Below are positions 52,396-62,055 of a DNA stretch of 64,000 nt, in pieces. Under the pieces are notes generated by a model. It made no database searches and was not told the DNA's origin. It was given only the letters and a program-made list of their open reading frames with translations. This DNA comes from Glaciecola siphonariae. GTDB taxonomy: Bacteria; Pseudomonadota; Gammaproteobacteria; Enterobacterales; Alteromonadaceae. The number at the start of each line of letters is the position of its first letter. The stretch's first letter is position 1. The stretch lies in contig NZ_JBHSGU010000002.1 in assembly GCF_042652645.1 (NCBI RefSeq), positions 806,001 to 870,000 on the forward strand, written 5' to 3'. The translations under genes were made by a program, and so were the position numbers.

Positions 52396-53313
52396 ATGAG
52401 TACCATGCGAAACGACATTAAATCTTGCATTGACAGCATAGGACAAGTTATACGAGGCAAACATTCGCAAATTGAGTTGTCTTTAATTTGCCTTTTGGCG
52501 CGCGGACACCTTTTATTAGAAGATTTGCCCGGCATGGGCAAAACTACCCTCTCCCATTCTTTATCGAAGGTACTTGGTCTTGAGTTTGCTAGGATACAGT
52601 TTACCTCAGACCTACTGCCCGCCGATATGCTCGGAATCAATATTTACGACCAAAGCAGCGGCGAGTTTACCTTCCACGCTGGCCCTATTTTTAACCATGT
52701 TATTTTGGCCGACGAAATCAATCGAGCAAGCCCTAAAACGCAGAGCGCATTGCTAGAGGCGATGGCAGAACGTCAAGTCACAATAGATGGCAACACACGG
52801 GACTTACCGCATCCCTTTTTTGTGATTGCGACACAAAATCCACTGCATCAATCGGGCACGCATCCATTGCCTGAGTCCCAATTAGACCGCTTCAATATGC
52901 AGCTATCGTTAGGGTTTCCTGATTACGAATCGGAAAAAGCAATGTTGCTAAACAATAATGAAGCCTCGGCCCTTGATACCATCATAGATATTCAAACTCT
53001 CATTGGCTTACAAAACGAAGTAGACAAAATAGATGTAAGCGATGCGGTTGTTAACTACGTGCTTAATTTGGTTAATCACACTCGAAAATCCACTGAATTC
53101 CCAAATGCACTGTCGCCGCGAGCAGCAAAGGCATTACTCAATACCGCAAAAGCTGCAGCATTTGTGCATGAGCGAAGCTTTGTTACGCCAGAGGATGTCC
53201 AATTTGTATTAAGTGGGGTATGCGAACATCGCCTGCGAGGCCACCTCGTGACTAAAACAGCATCCTCTTATGCTGAGCACTTATTGCAACAGGTAGACCC
53301 GCTGGCGGCCTGA
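52396..53313 (+). CDS. MoxR-family AAA+ ATPase
   Basis: 305 aa. Walker A is LPGMGKTTLSHSL (near residues 45-57), Walker B is VILADEINRASPKTQSALLEAM, sensor 1 lies in ATQNPLHQSGT, and the lid region has the SPRAAKALLNTAKA motif of MoxR proteins. They act as chaperone-like ATPases, often with DUF58 and transglutaminase partners. The stop overlaps the next start (TGATG), so the three genes 52396-56317 form a tight operon. Confidence 0.93.
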   Translation: MSTMRNDIKSCIDSIGQVIRGKHSQIELSLICLLARGHLLLEDLPGMGKTTLSHSLSKVLGLEFARIQFTSDLLPADMLGINIYDQSSGEFTFHAGPIFNHVILADEINRASPKTQSALLEAMAERQVTIDGNTRDLPHPFFVIATQNPLHQSGTHPLPESQLDRFNMQLSLGFPDYESEKAMLLNNNEASALDTIIDIQTLIGLQNEVDKIDVSDAVVNYVLNLVNHTRKSTEFPNALSPRAAKALLNTAKAAAFVHERSFVTPEDVQFVLSGVCEHRLRGHLVTKTASSYAEHLLQQVDPLAA

Positions 53314-54323
53314 TGAAACGCTCAATTAATGCGTTCAGAAAAACTTGGTTAAGCCGACGCAATCACTGGCTGGACAAACGCATACCGGCCGAGAACGAAA
53401 GCCGTTTTAATTTAACCAACACCTTTATTCTGCCCTCAAGTTTTGGGTGGGCGATGATTGCTATTGTGGTCTTTCTGTTTATTTTAGGCACCAACTATCA
53501 AAACAATATTGTGCTGGGTATGAGCTATTTTACTTCCGCACTGTTAATTCTGTCGCTGTTTCATAGTTACCGTTACTTCACGCAACACACTTTGGTGTTT
53601 ATGCCCTTTACACCTGAGTTTGACAATCGAGATATTCTGCTTAGATGTGAGCTAAAAAGTACCCAACAATATACCGGTGGTGAGTTCATTCTCAGCGCGC
53701 ACAAACGCAGCGTGGAATCACCATTGGATAGCGAGGCAGAAGCTACTCCAATATCATTGCATCTACCGCCGTTCAAACGTGGTTTACATATGTCGCCGCG
53801 CATTAAAGTTGAATGCTTTTTCGGCTTCGGCTTGTTTCGCTGTTGGAGTTATCTTCAGCCCAAACACAAAATATTGGTATATCCAAGCGCACAAAAATCC
53901 TCCATTAACCTTCATCAGATCAACAAAGACGACAACGATGTACCCTCTCAAGCCAGCGCTAAGCAACAATCTGACAACTTACAAGGCATTCGTAATTTTG
54001 TTGAGACCGATCCCCTGCATCATGTTTCATGGAAACATGTGGCAAAAGGTCAAGGCATGCTGACCAAAGACTTTGGTGAAACTTCTGGCGTAAGCGGATG
54101 GTTGCGTCTTAACGATGTCATGCAGGGAAATCTTGAAGAAAGCTTAAGAATAATGAGTTATCAGGTACAGCATTTGTCGCAAGAGCAGGTTGAGTTTGGG
54201 TTTGATTTAGGCACAAATCAAATCTTGCCACAAAGCGGTATGGGGCACTTGCAAAATTGTTTATTTCAATTAGCCACCTACGGCCAAAGCCATCAAATGG
54301 ATAGGCGTAAAAACGATGAGTGA
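53313..54323 (+). CDS. DUF58 membrane protein
   Basis: 336 aa with two adjacent membrane helices (~46-65 and ~70-90). A large soluble domain follows, with the DUF58 core IRNFVETDPLHHVSWKHVAKGQGMLTKDFGE, which matches the family pattern (R.Y..GD....I.W...A....L..K.F). It is the standard partner of MoxR ATPases; the molecular role is not known. It overlaps both flanking genes. Confidence 0.92.
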   Translation: MKRSINAFRKTWLSRRNHWLDKRIPAENESRFNLTNTFILPSSFGWAMIAIVVFLFILGTNYQNNIVLGMSYFTSALLILSLFHSYRYFTQHTLVFMPFTPEFDNRDILLRCELKSTQQYTGGEFILSAHKRSVESPLDSEAEATPISLHLPPFKRGLHMSPRIKVECFFGFGLFRCWSYLQPKHKILVYPSAQKSSINLHQINKDDNDVPSQASAKQQSDNLQGIRNFVETDPLHHVSWKHVAKGQGMLTKDFGETSGVSGWLRLNDVMQGNLEESLRIMSYQVQHLSQEQVEFGFDLGTNQILPQSGMGHLQNCLFQLATYGQSHQMDRRKNDE

Positions 54324-56317
54324 TGGCCATGCGTAAACTTACCCATGAACAGCTTAAAGTCCCCGGCACTTTGGTAAGTGTTTGCTTTGCGCTAGCTATA
54401 TTGCCACTCTCTCCCACTATGATGAGCTGGGTTTGGATTTTATTCTTATGCGCACTTGGTGTGGTATGGGCCAAGGTTGTTAAAAAGATAAGGCCGCTGA
54501 ACAACGCAACGCTCAACCTTTTAGCCATATTTTGCATGCTGCTGCTCGTGTTCTTTTCCGGCAAATTCGGCTTGCTCTCAACCATGATTAATTTGTTAAT
54601 TGTTGCTGGCTGTTTAAAGCTTATTACGATGCGCTCGTTCGCTGATTTTCATTTGATTATAGTCGTTGTTGTGTTTTTGGTGGCCTGTGGCTTTATTCAT
54701 CATCAAGACCTGTTGCTCAGTAGCTATTACACCATCGTACTTTTTGCGACGCTCTCTAGCGCTTACTTCCTCAATAGCGGCAAACTAAAGCACGCTGCAA
54801 GTATTAAACAGTCCATGAAGCTGATTGCGCAAACCATTCCAATAACCGTTATCTTATTTATTATGGTACCGAGATTACCGCCCCTCTGGGAGGCAGCGTC
54901 AAAAAATTCGTCGAGCACAGGACTATCGGAGAACCTTACACCCGGTGACATTGCGAATCTTGCACAATCCGGCGATTTGGCTTTTCGTGCCGAGTTTACC
55001 GACACCATCCCCGCCCCTGAAGAGCGCTACTGGCGAGCAATCGTGCTGGATTACTTTAATGGCACCACATGGTCAATGAGCGAAGAAATGTCGACCTTTG
55101 AAAATACGCCCGATGTGACCCCATTTGGCGAAGCGACACGTTATCTTATTATTGCCGAGCCTAACGACTTAAGATGGCAATATTCTCTAGACTATCCGAT
55201 TGTCGAGGAGGTTATGAGCGATAGAGCCATTCAACGAAATTCTTCCTATCAGCTTTTTACTGCCAAGGACAATACCAAGGCTAGCCTCTATATCGTGAAC
55301 TCCTACATGGATATGCCGCTTAATCAGTATATGAGTCAGTATGAGCGTCAACGCCATTTACAAACGCCAAGAGAAGGCAATCCTCGTACTAGAGCTTATA
55401 TAGCAGACACAATAGATGCGAGCATGGACACCTCGGCTCGCGTTAGTGCGATTGTCGATATGTTTAAAAGCTCGCAGTTTGCCTACACTTTAAAACCACC
55501 GCTGATGACGGTGGACCCCGTTGACCAATTTTTATTTGAGTATCAAAGAGGCTTTTGCTCACACTATGCAACATCCCTTGCTTACATGTTGAGACTGGCA
55601 GATGTTCCGGCTCGCGTCGTTACCGGATATCAAGGAGGTGAGCTACAGAATAAAAACATACTCACCGTTCGCCAGTACGACGCACACGCATGGGTTGAGT
55701 ATTGGGCAGAAAATGAAGGGTGGAAGCGAATTGACCCCACCGCCATGGTTGCGCCTAACCGCTTAATGAGTGGGTTGTTTTCAAGTATTACGGAAGAAGA
55801 GGGTGACCTAGTTGAGCGCCCGTTTAATTTATCAGAGTTTAATGACGCGGCAATAATTCGCCAAATTAGAGACTTTCTGGTTCTGATTGATCATCAGTGG
55901 ACGCAATCAGTTTTACGCTTTGATCAAGACTCACAGCGTGACCTGATCAAAAAGCTCTTTGGTGATTTTAATGCAAAGAATATGACCACGTTTATGTTCG
56001 TTGCCTTGGGCATCATTGTTTTGTTTATCGCTCTGGTTTTTCTACCCTATAAAAGTTGGTTTTCACGCACCGCCCCTTCAGCCTTAAGTACCCTGCTCGC
56101 TTTCCTTGAGCAACACGGCATGCAAAAAAAGCCACATGAAACGCTTAAACAGTTTTCTACCCGCATTTCGCCTAAGCTCAACAGTAGGCAGCAAAAGGAA
56201 CTTACGCGCTTTGTGAATCGCTTCTATCGGGCGCAATACGCAAACAAAGACGCTGAACCGAAAGAATTTGAACGTTTGCTCTACTCCTTAAAATTAAGCT
56301 TTAAAAGTAAACGTTAA
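54323..56317 (+). CDS. TgpA-like transglutaminase membrane protein
   Basis: About 664 aa. The N-terminal half carries 5-6 membrane helices (~15-190, DUF3488 region). A periplasmic transglutaminase core follows, with catalytic Cys in RGFCSHYATSLAYMLR (near 412), His in YDAHAWVEYW and Asp in WKRIDPTA. One more helix (~555-577) and a DUF4129-like C-terminal tail come last. All three catalytic residues are present. The ATG at 54323 overlaps the previous stop (TGATG); GTG 54320 is an alternative. P. aeruginosa TgpA is essential, so the operon may matter for the cell envelope. Confidence 0.93.
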   Translation: MAMRKLTHEQLKVPGTLVSVCFALAILPLSPTMMSWVWILFLCALGVVWAKVVKKIRPLNNATLNLLAIFCMLLLVFFSGKFGLLSTMINLLIVAGCLKLITMRSFADFHLIIVVVVFLVACGFIHHQDLLLSSYYTIVLFATLSSAYFLNSGKLKHAASIKQSMKLIAQTIPITVILFIMVPRLPPLWEAASKNSSSTGLSENLTPGDIANLAQSGDLAFRAEFTDTIPAPEERYWRAIVLDYFNGTTWSMSEEMSTFENTPDVTPFGEATRYLIIAEPNDLRWQYSLDYPIVEEVMSDRAIQRNSSYQLFTAKDNTKASLYIVNSYMDMPLNQYMSQYERQRHLQTPREGNPRTRAYIADTIDASMDTSARVSAIVDMFKSSQFAYTLKPPLMTVDPVDQFLFEYQRGFCSHYATSLAYMLRLADVPARVVTGYQGGELQNKNILTVRQYDAHAWVEYWAENEGWKRIDPTAMVAPNRLMSGLFSSITEEEGDLVERPFNLSEFNDAAIIRQIRDFLVLIDHQWTQSVLRFDQDSQRDLIKKLFGDFNAKNMTTFMFVALGIIVLFIALVFLPYKSWFSRTAPSALSTLLAFLEQHGMQKKPHETLKQFSTRISPKLNSRQQKELTRFVNRFYRAQYANKDAEPKEFERLLYSLKLSFKSKR

Positions 56318-56334
56318 ACAATAATCGCGCCCAT

Positions 56335-56363
56335 AAAAAAACCGGCTATTTCAGCCGGTTTTT
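56335..56363. terminator. Bidirectional intrinsic terminator
   Basis: AAAAAACCGGCT and AGCCGGTTTTTG are complementary around ATTTC, with A/T runs on both ends. It lies between the convergent tgpA-like and fusA2 genes and serves both. Confidence 0.92.
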
Positions 56364-56385
56364 GTTTTATGCATATTGCCGATAC

Positions 56386-58476
56386 TTATTTTTTCTCAGC
56401 TTTACGTGCTCTTACTTCTTCGATTACTTTCTCAGATACGTTTTGCGGACAAGGCGTATAGTGTGAGAATTCCATCGAGAACTGACCACGGCCAGACGTC
56501 ATGGTACGTAGCGAACCAATATAACCGAACATCTCAGATAACGGTACGTCAGCCTTAACGCGAACGCCTGTAGCGCCAGCTTCTTGGTCTTTAATCATGC
56601 CGCGACGACGGTTCAAGTCACCGATTACGTCACCTACATGATCGTCTGGCGTGAATACGTCAACTTTCATGATTGGTTCAATAAGCTGTGGACCCGCTTT
56701 TGGAATCGACTGACGGAAAGCACCTTTCGCTGCAATTTCAAAGGCAATTGCAGATGAGTCAACCGCGTGGAAACCACCGTCGTAAAGCTCAACTTCAACG
56801 TCTAACACTGGGAAGCCAGCTAGTACGCCCTCTTCCATCATGCTTTTAAAGCCCTTTTCAATCGCTGGGAAGAATTCTTTTGGAACGTTACCACCCACAA
56901 CAATAGACTTAAAGGTAAAGCCTGAATTTGGCTCGCCAGGACGGATGCGGTAATCAATTTTACCAAATTGACCAGAACCACCAGACTGCTTCTTGTGCGT
57001 GTACGAATCTTCAACCGCTTGCGTAATAGTTTCACGGTAAGCAACCTGTGGTTGACCCACCTGCAGTTCAACGCCGTAAGTACGCTTAAGAATATCTACT
57101 TTAATATCTAAGTGAAGCTCACCCATTCCTTTCAAAATGGTTTCGCCTGAATCTTCGTCAGTCTCAACTTGGAACGTTGGGTCTTCAGCAACCATTTTAC
57201 CGATGGCAATACCCATTTTCTCAGTTGAACCTTTATCTTTAGGTGCAACAGCGATTGAGATTACAGGCTCAGGGAAAATCATAGGCTCAAGCGTGCACTC
57301 ATGCTTAGGATCGCAAAGTGTGTGACCTGTTTTAACGTTTTTCATGCCAACAATCGCTAAGATATCACCCGCTTGCGCAGAGCTTAGTTCGGTGCGGTCA
57401 TCAGCATTCATTTCAACCATTCGGCCTACACGCTCAGTTTTACCGGTTGCTGAGTTCAATATGGTATCGCCTTTATTCAGCTTACCAGAATAAATACGGA
57501 TAAAGGTCAATGCACCAAAACGGTCATCCATAATTTTAAACGCTAGTGCGCGGAATGGTTCATCAACGGTAACGATTGCTTTTTCGCCAGTTGCTTCACC
57601 GGTTTCTGGGTCGCATAGATCCTGTGGCTCAACTTCTGTTGGGCTTGGCAAGTAGTCTACAACGGCGTCTAGTACGTTTTGTACACCTTTGTTTTTAAAT
57701 GCAGAACCACAATATGTTGGGAAGAAAGCTAGGTCGCGAGTACCTTTACGAATACAACGCTTTAGGTCTTCAATAGAAGGTTCTTCGCCGTCCATGTAAG
57801 CCATCATTAGGTCATCGTCTTGCTCTACTGCTGTTTCAATCAGCATTTCACGGTACTCTGCCGCTTTGTCTACCATATCAGCAGGAATGTCTTCAACTTT
57901 GTAATTTTCAGGTAAACCCGTGTCGTCCCAGATGTAGGCTTTTTGCTCTAGCAAATCAACAACACCACAGAACTCGTCTTCAATACCGATTGGCAAAACC
58001 ATCACTAATGGGTTAGCACCCAATACAGTTTTAACCTGCTTAACAACGCGATAGAAATCAGCGCCCATACGGTCAAGCTTGTTCACGAAGATAATACGAG
58101 ATACTTCTGAGTCGTTTGCGTAGCGCCAGTTAGTTTCTGACTGCGGCTCAACACCACCAGAACCACAGAATACACCCACACCGCCGTCTAGTACTTTAAG
58201 TGAACGGTATACTTCAACAGTAAAGTCAACGTGTCCTGGAGTATCGATAACGTTAAAACGGTGGCCTTTCCAAAAACAGGTTACCGCTGCAGACTGGATA
58301 GTAATCCCGCGCTCAGCTTCTTGTTCCATGAAGTCGGTCGTTGATTCGCCGTCATGTACTTCACCGGTTTTATGGATTTTTCCGGTGAGTTTTAAAATTC
58401 GTTCGGTAGTGGTCGTTTTGCCCGCATCAACGTGAGCAAAAATACCTATATTTCTGTAATGTGCTAAATCTGACAT
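56386..58476 (-). CDS. fusA2: Elongation factor G, second type (EF-G2)
   Basis: 696-aa translational GTPase. G1 is AHVDAGKTTTTERIL, G2 lies around ERGITIQSAAVT, G3 is DTPGHVDFT and G4 is NKLDRMGAD. The C-terminal domains IV-V include the GYIGSLRTMTSGRGQFSMEF loop. The start SDLAHYRNIGIFAHVDAGK and the LTGKIHKTGEVHDGESTTDF segment match the Vibrio/Shewanella FusA2 group, not the str-operon fusA. It stands alone with its own terminator, away from rpsL/rpsG/tuf. A specialised role (for example in recycling or stress) is inference from other bacteria with duplicate EF-G. Confidence 0.92.
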   Translation of the reverse strand: MSDLAHYRNIGIFAHVDAGKTTTTERILKLTGKIHKTGEVHDGESTTDFMEQEAERGITIQSAAVTCFWKGHRFNVIDTPGHVDFTVEVYRSLKVLDGGVGVFCGSGGVEPQSETNWRYANDSEVSRIIFVNKLDRMGADFYRVVKQVKTVLGANPLVMVLPIGIEDEFCGVVDLLEQKAYIWDDTGLPENYKVEDIPADMVDKAAEYREMLIETAVEQDDDLMMAYMDGEEPSIEDLKRCIRKGTRDLAFFPTYCGSAFKNKGVQNVLDAVVDYLPSPTEVEPQDLCDPETGEATGEKAIVTVDEPFRALAFKIMDDRFGALTFIRIYSGKLNKGDTILNSATGKTERVGRMVEMNADDRTELSSAQAGDILAIVGMKNVKTGHTLCDPKHECTLEPMIFPEPVISIAVAPKDKGSTEKMGIAIGKMVAEDPTFQVETDEDSGETILKGMGELHLDIKVDILKRTYGVELQVGQPQVAYRETITQAVEDSYTHKKQSGGSGQFGKIDYRIRPGEPNSGFTFKSIVVGGNVPKEFFPAIEKGFKSMMEEGVLAGFPVLDVEVELYDGGFHAVDSSAIAFEIAAKGAFRQSIPKAGPQLIEPIMKVDVFTPDDHVGDVIGDLNRRRGMIKDQEAGATGVRVKADVPLSEMFGYIGSLRTMTSGRGQFSMEFSHYTPCPQNVSEKVIEEVRARKAEKK

Positions 58477-58594
58477 ATTTCCACTTCATAGGTTTGAGAA
58501 AAATTTGGCGCGGATTATATAGATTATTGAGCAGAAATTACACCACTTTCATGCTTATTTTTGTAGATAGATGCGTAAAAAGCGAAAATACCGA

Positions 58595-59746
58595 CTAAAG
58601 CACCTGTTTTGACGCAAATTCTGCAACCATTTGAGAATTTTTGATAATCATAAAGGTCACCTCATCACGATTATGATACAAATGTTTGGCACACATCAAA
58701 AAGTCTTGCTCACCTGATTTATGTGCGGCTTCAAACTCTTCAATCAGTGGAGCAAGCGTTAAATAACGCTTTTTCATGGGTAATTTTAAATTGAAGATAG
58801 CCGCGCTGGCTAAACGAGACGTGAGCCAGTGCGTCATCAGTTTTGCGACTCTGTCGGGTTTCTCAATCATATCGCAAACTAACCAGTCTACATGCTTGTC
58901 TTTGGGTGTGTAGGTGAAGCCGTCAGCCGCATGGTAACTCACTAAGCCGCTTTGCATGAGCTTATCGTCCATCGCTCCATTATCGACCGCCTCAACTCGC
59001 AAGCCTCGGCTCACAAGCTGATAGGTCCATCCTCCTGGGCATGCACCAAGGTCTACCGCACTCATTCCTGTTTGAAATAGCGCTTGTTCCTGTTGTTTAG
59101 TGCAAAACAGCGTTATCGCTTCCTCGAGCTTTAAGGTAGAACGAGATGGCGCATCAGCAGGAAACTTTAAGCGTTTAATGCCCAATAAATCTTCACTGCG
59201 ATCGCCCGGCATCGATATGGCTAAAATACATGCGTCTCCTTGCTCGAAGAACACATGAAGATACGGCAGACTATGAGATTGTTGCTTACTTAACACACCA
59301 TTTTTGCGCAGCGCACTTCTAAGCGGCACCGTAAATTTTTTGGAAAACTTGGCAATTTCTTTGCCCGATTCGGTATCTGGATACTCTACGCGAACATCAC
59401 CGAAGAGGATGGCTTGCGCGTTTTCTGACATCCAAGCTTGTAGTCCTTCGACCACCTCGCCAACTCGATCGCGCATGTTGCTGAAGCTCAACTCGCTTAT
59501 TATGAGGGTTTTCTGCCTCGCGAAAATAATCGACGACAAGCGAGGCATAGCATCGCATTGACTTTGAATGCTTACATCTTGTTTTTGCACTTTTCCAGAG
59601 GGCGTGATTTGAAAACGTAAAAAGCCTTTGTCTTTACTAAAACGGCCATAGCCAAATCTGTTCTGTCGAGCGAGCTTATGTTCAAGTTCGCTCGATAAAT
59701 CAGCCTCGTATCCGCTGCGGCAGTAAAACAGAAACTCATGCGTCAT
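58595..59746 (-). CDS. rlmM: 23S rRNA (cytidine-2498-2'-O)-methyltransferase
   Basis: 383 aa (E. coli RlmM 366). The N-terminal THUMP-like region is followed by the SAM motif DLGACPGGWTYQL (near 225), the DWLVCDMIEKP motif and the catalytic Lys region LKLPMKKRY of 2'-O-methyltransferases. It methylates C2498 of 23S rRNA. The gcvA-ygdD-rlmM order is as in E. coli. The start overlaps ygdD by 11 bases. Confidence 0.96.
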   Translation of the reverse strand: MTHEFLFYCRSGYEADLSSELEHKLARQNRFGYGRFSKDKGFLRFQITPSGKVQKQDVSIQSQCDAMPRLSSIIFARQKTLIISELSFSNMRDRVGEVVEGLQAWMSENAQAILFGDVRVEYPDTESGKEIAKFSKKFTVPLRSALRKNGVLSKQQSHSLPYLHVFFEQGDACILAISMPGDRSEDLLGIKRLKFPADAPSRSTLKLEEAITLFCTKQQEQALFQTGMSAVDLGACPGGWTYQLVSRGLRVEAVDNGAMDDKLMQSGLVSYHAADGFTYTPKDKHVDWLVCDMIEKPDRVAKLMTHWLTSRLASAAIFNLKLPMKKRYLTLAPLIEEFEAAHKSGEQDFLMCAKHLYHNRDEVTFMIIKNSQMVAEFASKQVL

Positions 59747-60209
59747 TACATGTCTCGCTGTTTAATCCCTTTGCGGCCTTGGTATGTTTATATACTTGAA
59801 AAATAAAGCCGCCCCACCCTAATAACAACATCAGTCCGCCTAAAGGCGTAATAAATGCGACAAAAGAAAAACCACCGCTGGCCAACAAATACAAGCTACC
59901 GCTAAAACAGACTATCCCTAGTGTGAAGCACATCGCTACGAAGCGAGATGCCATATTCGGCAAGCTTAATTGTAAAACGCCAATCAGAATAAGCGCTATA
60001 CCATGATACATTTGATAGCGAGCACCCGTTTCAACCACGCTTAAGTGATATTCGCTCAACACAGCTTTTAAACCATGGGCTGCAAATGCGCCAATCATAA
60101 CGCTGAGTAAGCAAAACGCCGCGCCCGTTATCAAGGCAAACCGAGCATTAGCTAGCGCTGTAGAATTATTCGATGCTGCATGAAGCGTTTTACTCAATGT
60201 TTTCACCAT
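59736..60209 (-). CDS. ygdD: DUF423 inner-membrane protein (YgdD)
   Basis: 157 aa from ATG 60209. Four predicted helices: residues ~24-44, ~65-83, ~92-111 and ~115-137, with the family motif GAFAAHGLKAVL and SGSLYLLA. The N-terminal ~25 residues (LSKTLHAASNNSTALANAR) are longer than in E. coli. A GTG at 60239 would give a longer form inside gcvA, but it is less likely. It overlaps gcvA's 3' end and rlmM's 5' end, so the three genes are co-transcribed. Function is unknown. Confidence 0.9.
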   Translation of the reverse strand: MVKTLSKTLHAASNNSTALANARFALITGAAFCLLSVMIGAFAAHGLKAVLSEYHLSVVETGARYQMYHGIALILIGVLQLSLPNMASRFVAMCFTLGIVCFSGSLYLLASGGFSFVAFITPLGGLMLLLGWGGFIFQVYKHTKAAKGLNSETCNDA

Positions 60210-61092
60210 ATCCTTCAATTTGCGTGAGCATCCAATCACGAAACACCTTTATCTTGCTTTTATCGGCTTGTGATTCTCTGCACACCAAGTAGTAACTTTG
60301 TTTACTTTCAATCTTTTCAACAAAGGGGCAAACCAAACGCCCACTATCGATATCGGGTTTTGCCAGCACAGTATCTGATAAAGCAATGCCTTGACCAATT
60401 GCAGCTGCTTGCAAAACTAACATCGTATGACTGAATATAGGCCCTTGGTTCACATTGATACCCTTGACCGAAAAAGCCTGCAGCCAGTTTTTCCATGCGC
60501 TGCGCGTATTATCATGAAGCAAAGTGTGGTGGCTTAAGTCATCGAGTGAATTAAGAGGCTTGCCTCGCTGCAGGAGCAGCGGCGAGCACATGGGGGTTAA
60601 GTACTCCGCAATTAGCTTTGTGGCGTGCAGTCCTGTCCACGACCCCTTGCCGTAATAAACAGCGATATCGACCGAGTCATCTAAAAATCCATCGTCTAAG
60701 TCAACGGCTTTGATGCGCACGTCGATGTCGGTATGAGCGGCAGAGAACTGATATATCTTTGGCACTAACCACTGACTTGCAAAACTTGGCGGGGTTGCAA
60801 CGGTGATTGCGCCTTTTGCACCCATCGCTAGCAAACGATCGGTGGCTTCCTGAACTTGTGTGAATATGTCTCGTAAATCTTGAAAATAAGCCTGCCCCTC
60901 TTCGGTTAACAACAGCGAGCGATTCTTCCGATGAAATAGTTTTGTCGACAGATAGCTTTCTAGCGATTTAATTTGATGGCTCACAGCCGCTTGGGTCACA
61001 AACAGCTCATCAGCCGCTTTAGTAAAGCTTAAATGGCGGGCAGCAGACTCAAACGCTTTTAGAGCATTTAAAGGCGGCAGACGTTTAGGCAT
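60190..61092 (-). CDS. gcvA: LysR-type regulator GcvA
   Basis: 300 aa (E. coli GcvA 305). The N-terminal winged helix MPKRLPPLNALKAFESAARHLSFTKAA with VTQAAVSHQIKSLE is near-identical to GcvA, and the effector domain has PSFASQWLVPKI. It normally activates the glycine-cleavage genes and represses itself in response to glycine and purines. The glycine-cleavage genes are not in this window. A CTAAT-type palindrome (61125-61139) lies 33 bases upstream of the start, a likely autoregulatory site. Confidence 0.93.
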   Translation of the reverse strand: MPKRLPPLNALKAFESAARHLSFTKAADELFVTQAAVSHQIKSLESYLSTKLFHRKNRSLLLTEEGQAYFQDLRDIFTQVQEATDRLLAMGAKGAITVATPPSFASQWLVPKIYQFSAAHTDIDVRIKAVDLDDGFLDDSVDIAVYYGKGSWTGLHATKLIAEYLTPMCSPLLLQRGKPLNSLDDLSHHTLLHDNTRSAWKNWLQAFSVKGINVNQGPIFSHTMLVLQAAAIGQGIALSDTVLAKPDIDSGRLVCPFVEKIESKQSYYLVCRESQADKSKIKVFRDWMLTQIEGYGENIE

Positions 61093-61124
61093 AAATTCTC
61101 GCGTATTGATTAAGACAAATATAC

Positions 61125-61139
61125 ATTAGATTTTCTAAT
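61125..61139. promoter_or_regulatory. Candidate GcvA operator (ATTAG...CTAAT palindrome)
   Basis: ATTAGA-TTT-TCTAAT is a perfect 15-base palindrome of LysR T-N11-A form. CTAAT is the element described for E. coli GcvA sites. It lies in the spacer between gcvA and the divergent small secreted-protein gene, so it could affect both. Confidence 0.65.
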
Positions 61140-61309
61140 GATATCACACAATTAATGTTGTTCATCTTTTGTTCGTTTTAGCCGTAATATATATGGCGAA
61201 AAGTGAAATAAAATTTATTTATTTCAATCAGTTAAACTTGTAAAAACAATGTTAGCTAAAGCGTACTTTTTATTACAAATATTACATTAACATTAATTAG
61301 GAGAATCAA

Positions 61310-61576
61310 ATGAAATCTTTCACACTAGCTGTTTTGACTGCTGGTATTTTAAACACCGCATCGGCTGCTCAACCCGCAGACGGATACGTATCTAGCAATG
61401 CACTGTCTAAAAGCGAAATTACCGCTATATTAGATGTTAAAACCAAGCAAAGCATCGATATTGCTCCGCTTGTTATCACGCCGATTTCAGTTTCAAACGA
61501 ATTTGTCTTACTTGCGCGCGACACCAGAAGCAAGCGCACACAAGTGAGCCCCGTTAAAACATTAGGTGATGAGTAA
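61310..61576 (+). CDS. Small secreted protein, unknown function
   Basis: 88 aa. MKSFTLAVLTAGILNTASA followed by AQPADG is a clear Sec signal with cleavage after ASA, leaving about 69 mature residues. The mature part has no Cys and no recognised domain; it is rich in Ser/Thr/Ile/Val and ends in a Lys/Arg-rich segment then LGDE. AGGAGA is placed seven bases before the ATG, a strong ribosome binding site. It is divergent from gcvA. Real gene likely; function unknown. Confidence 0.8.
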   Translation: MKSFTLAVLTAGILNTASAAQPADGYVSSNALSKSEITAILDVKTKQSIDIAPLVITPISVSNEFVLLARDTRSKRTQVSPVKTLGDE

Positions 61577-61630
61577 GTTCAAGTCGGCAAGACCAATAAC
61601 AGCTTATTGCGCAGCTTTCACTGCTTAAGC

Positions 61631-62035
61631 CTAGTCTTGCCAAACCTTTTTATCACTCGCGATTGCGTACAGCATATCGGCTTTGTTGTCTAACAAGGTA
61701 GCGAATGCTTGCTGGTCTTTATCCAGTGTATTACTTCTACGAATATTTTCAGCCTGCATACGCCAAGAGTAAGAAAAGCGTTTCATTGCCTCTCTGGCAG
61801 TTTCAGCAGCCTCTACAGGCACAGCGTCGGCAGGAACGTCACCACTGATTACCCAAAACGATTTTTTGTCCTGACTTCTAATCCTCCAAACCGCGGCATA
61901 AGGCGCTAAATAGCGACTTTCTTCGGTCACTACCGATTCAAACAAAATGCCCTTCTCAGCGAGATGTTTATTCGCTCGTTGAAATTGCTCTCGCACCCAT
62001 TTTGATAGCGACTCTTGGTCGTTTATTTCTGTCAT
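61631..62035 (-). CDS. DUF4826 family protein
   Basis: 134 aa. WVREQFQRANKHLAEKGILFESVVTEESRYLAP.AAVWRIRSQDKKSFWVISGDVP resembles what I recall of DUF4826, a family of marine gammaproteobacteria. No signal, membrane segment or catalytic motif is seen, and it is probably cytoplasmic. It lies just downstream (20 bases) of the YdiJ-like gene and likely shares its transcript. Function is unknown. Confidence 0.72.
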   Translation of the reverse strand: MTEINDQESLSKWVREQFQRANKHLAEKGILFESVVTEESRYLAPYAAVWRIRSQDKKSFWVISGDVPADAVPVEAAETAREAMKRFSYSWRMQAENIRRSNTLDKDQQAFATLLDNKADMLYAIASDKKVWQD

Positions 62036-62055
62036 TATTTTTCCAATTCAATATT

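Noticed and set aside
54118..54585. 155-residue minus-strand frame across the DUF58/transglutaminase junction
   Set aside because: It is antisense to two well-supported overlapping genes and has no family resemblance or ribosome binding site.
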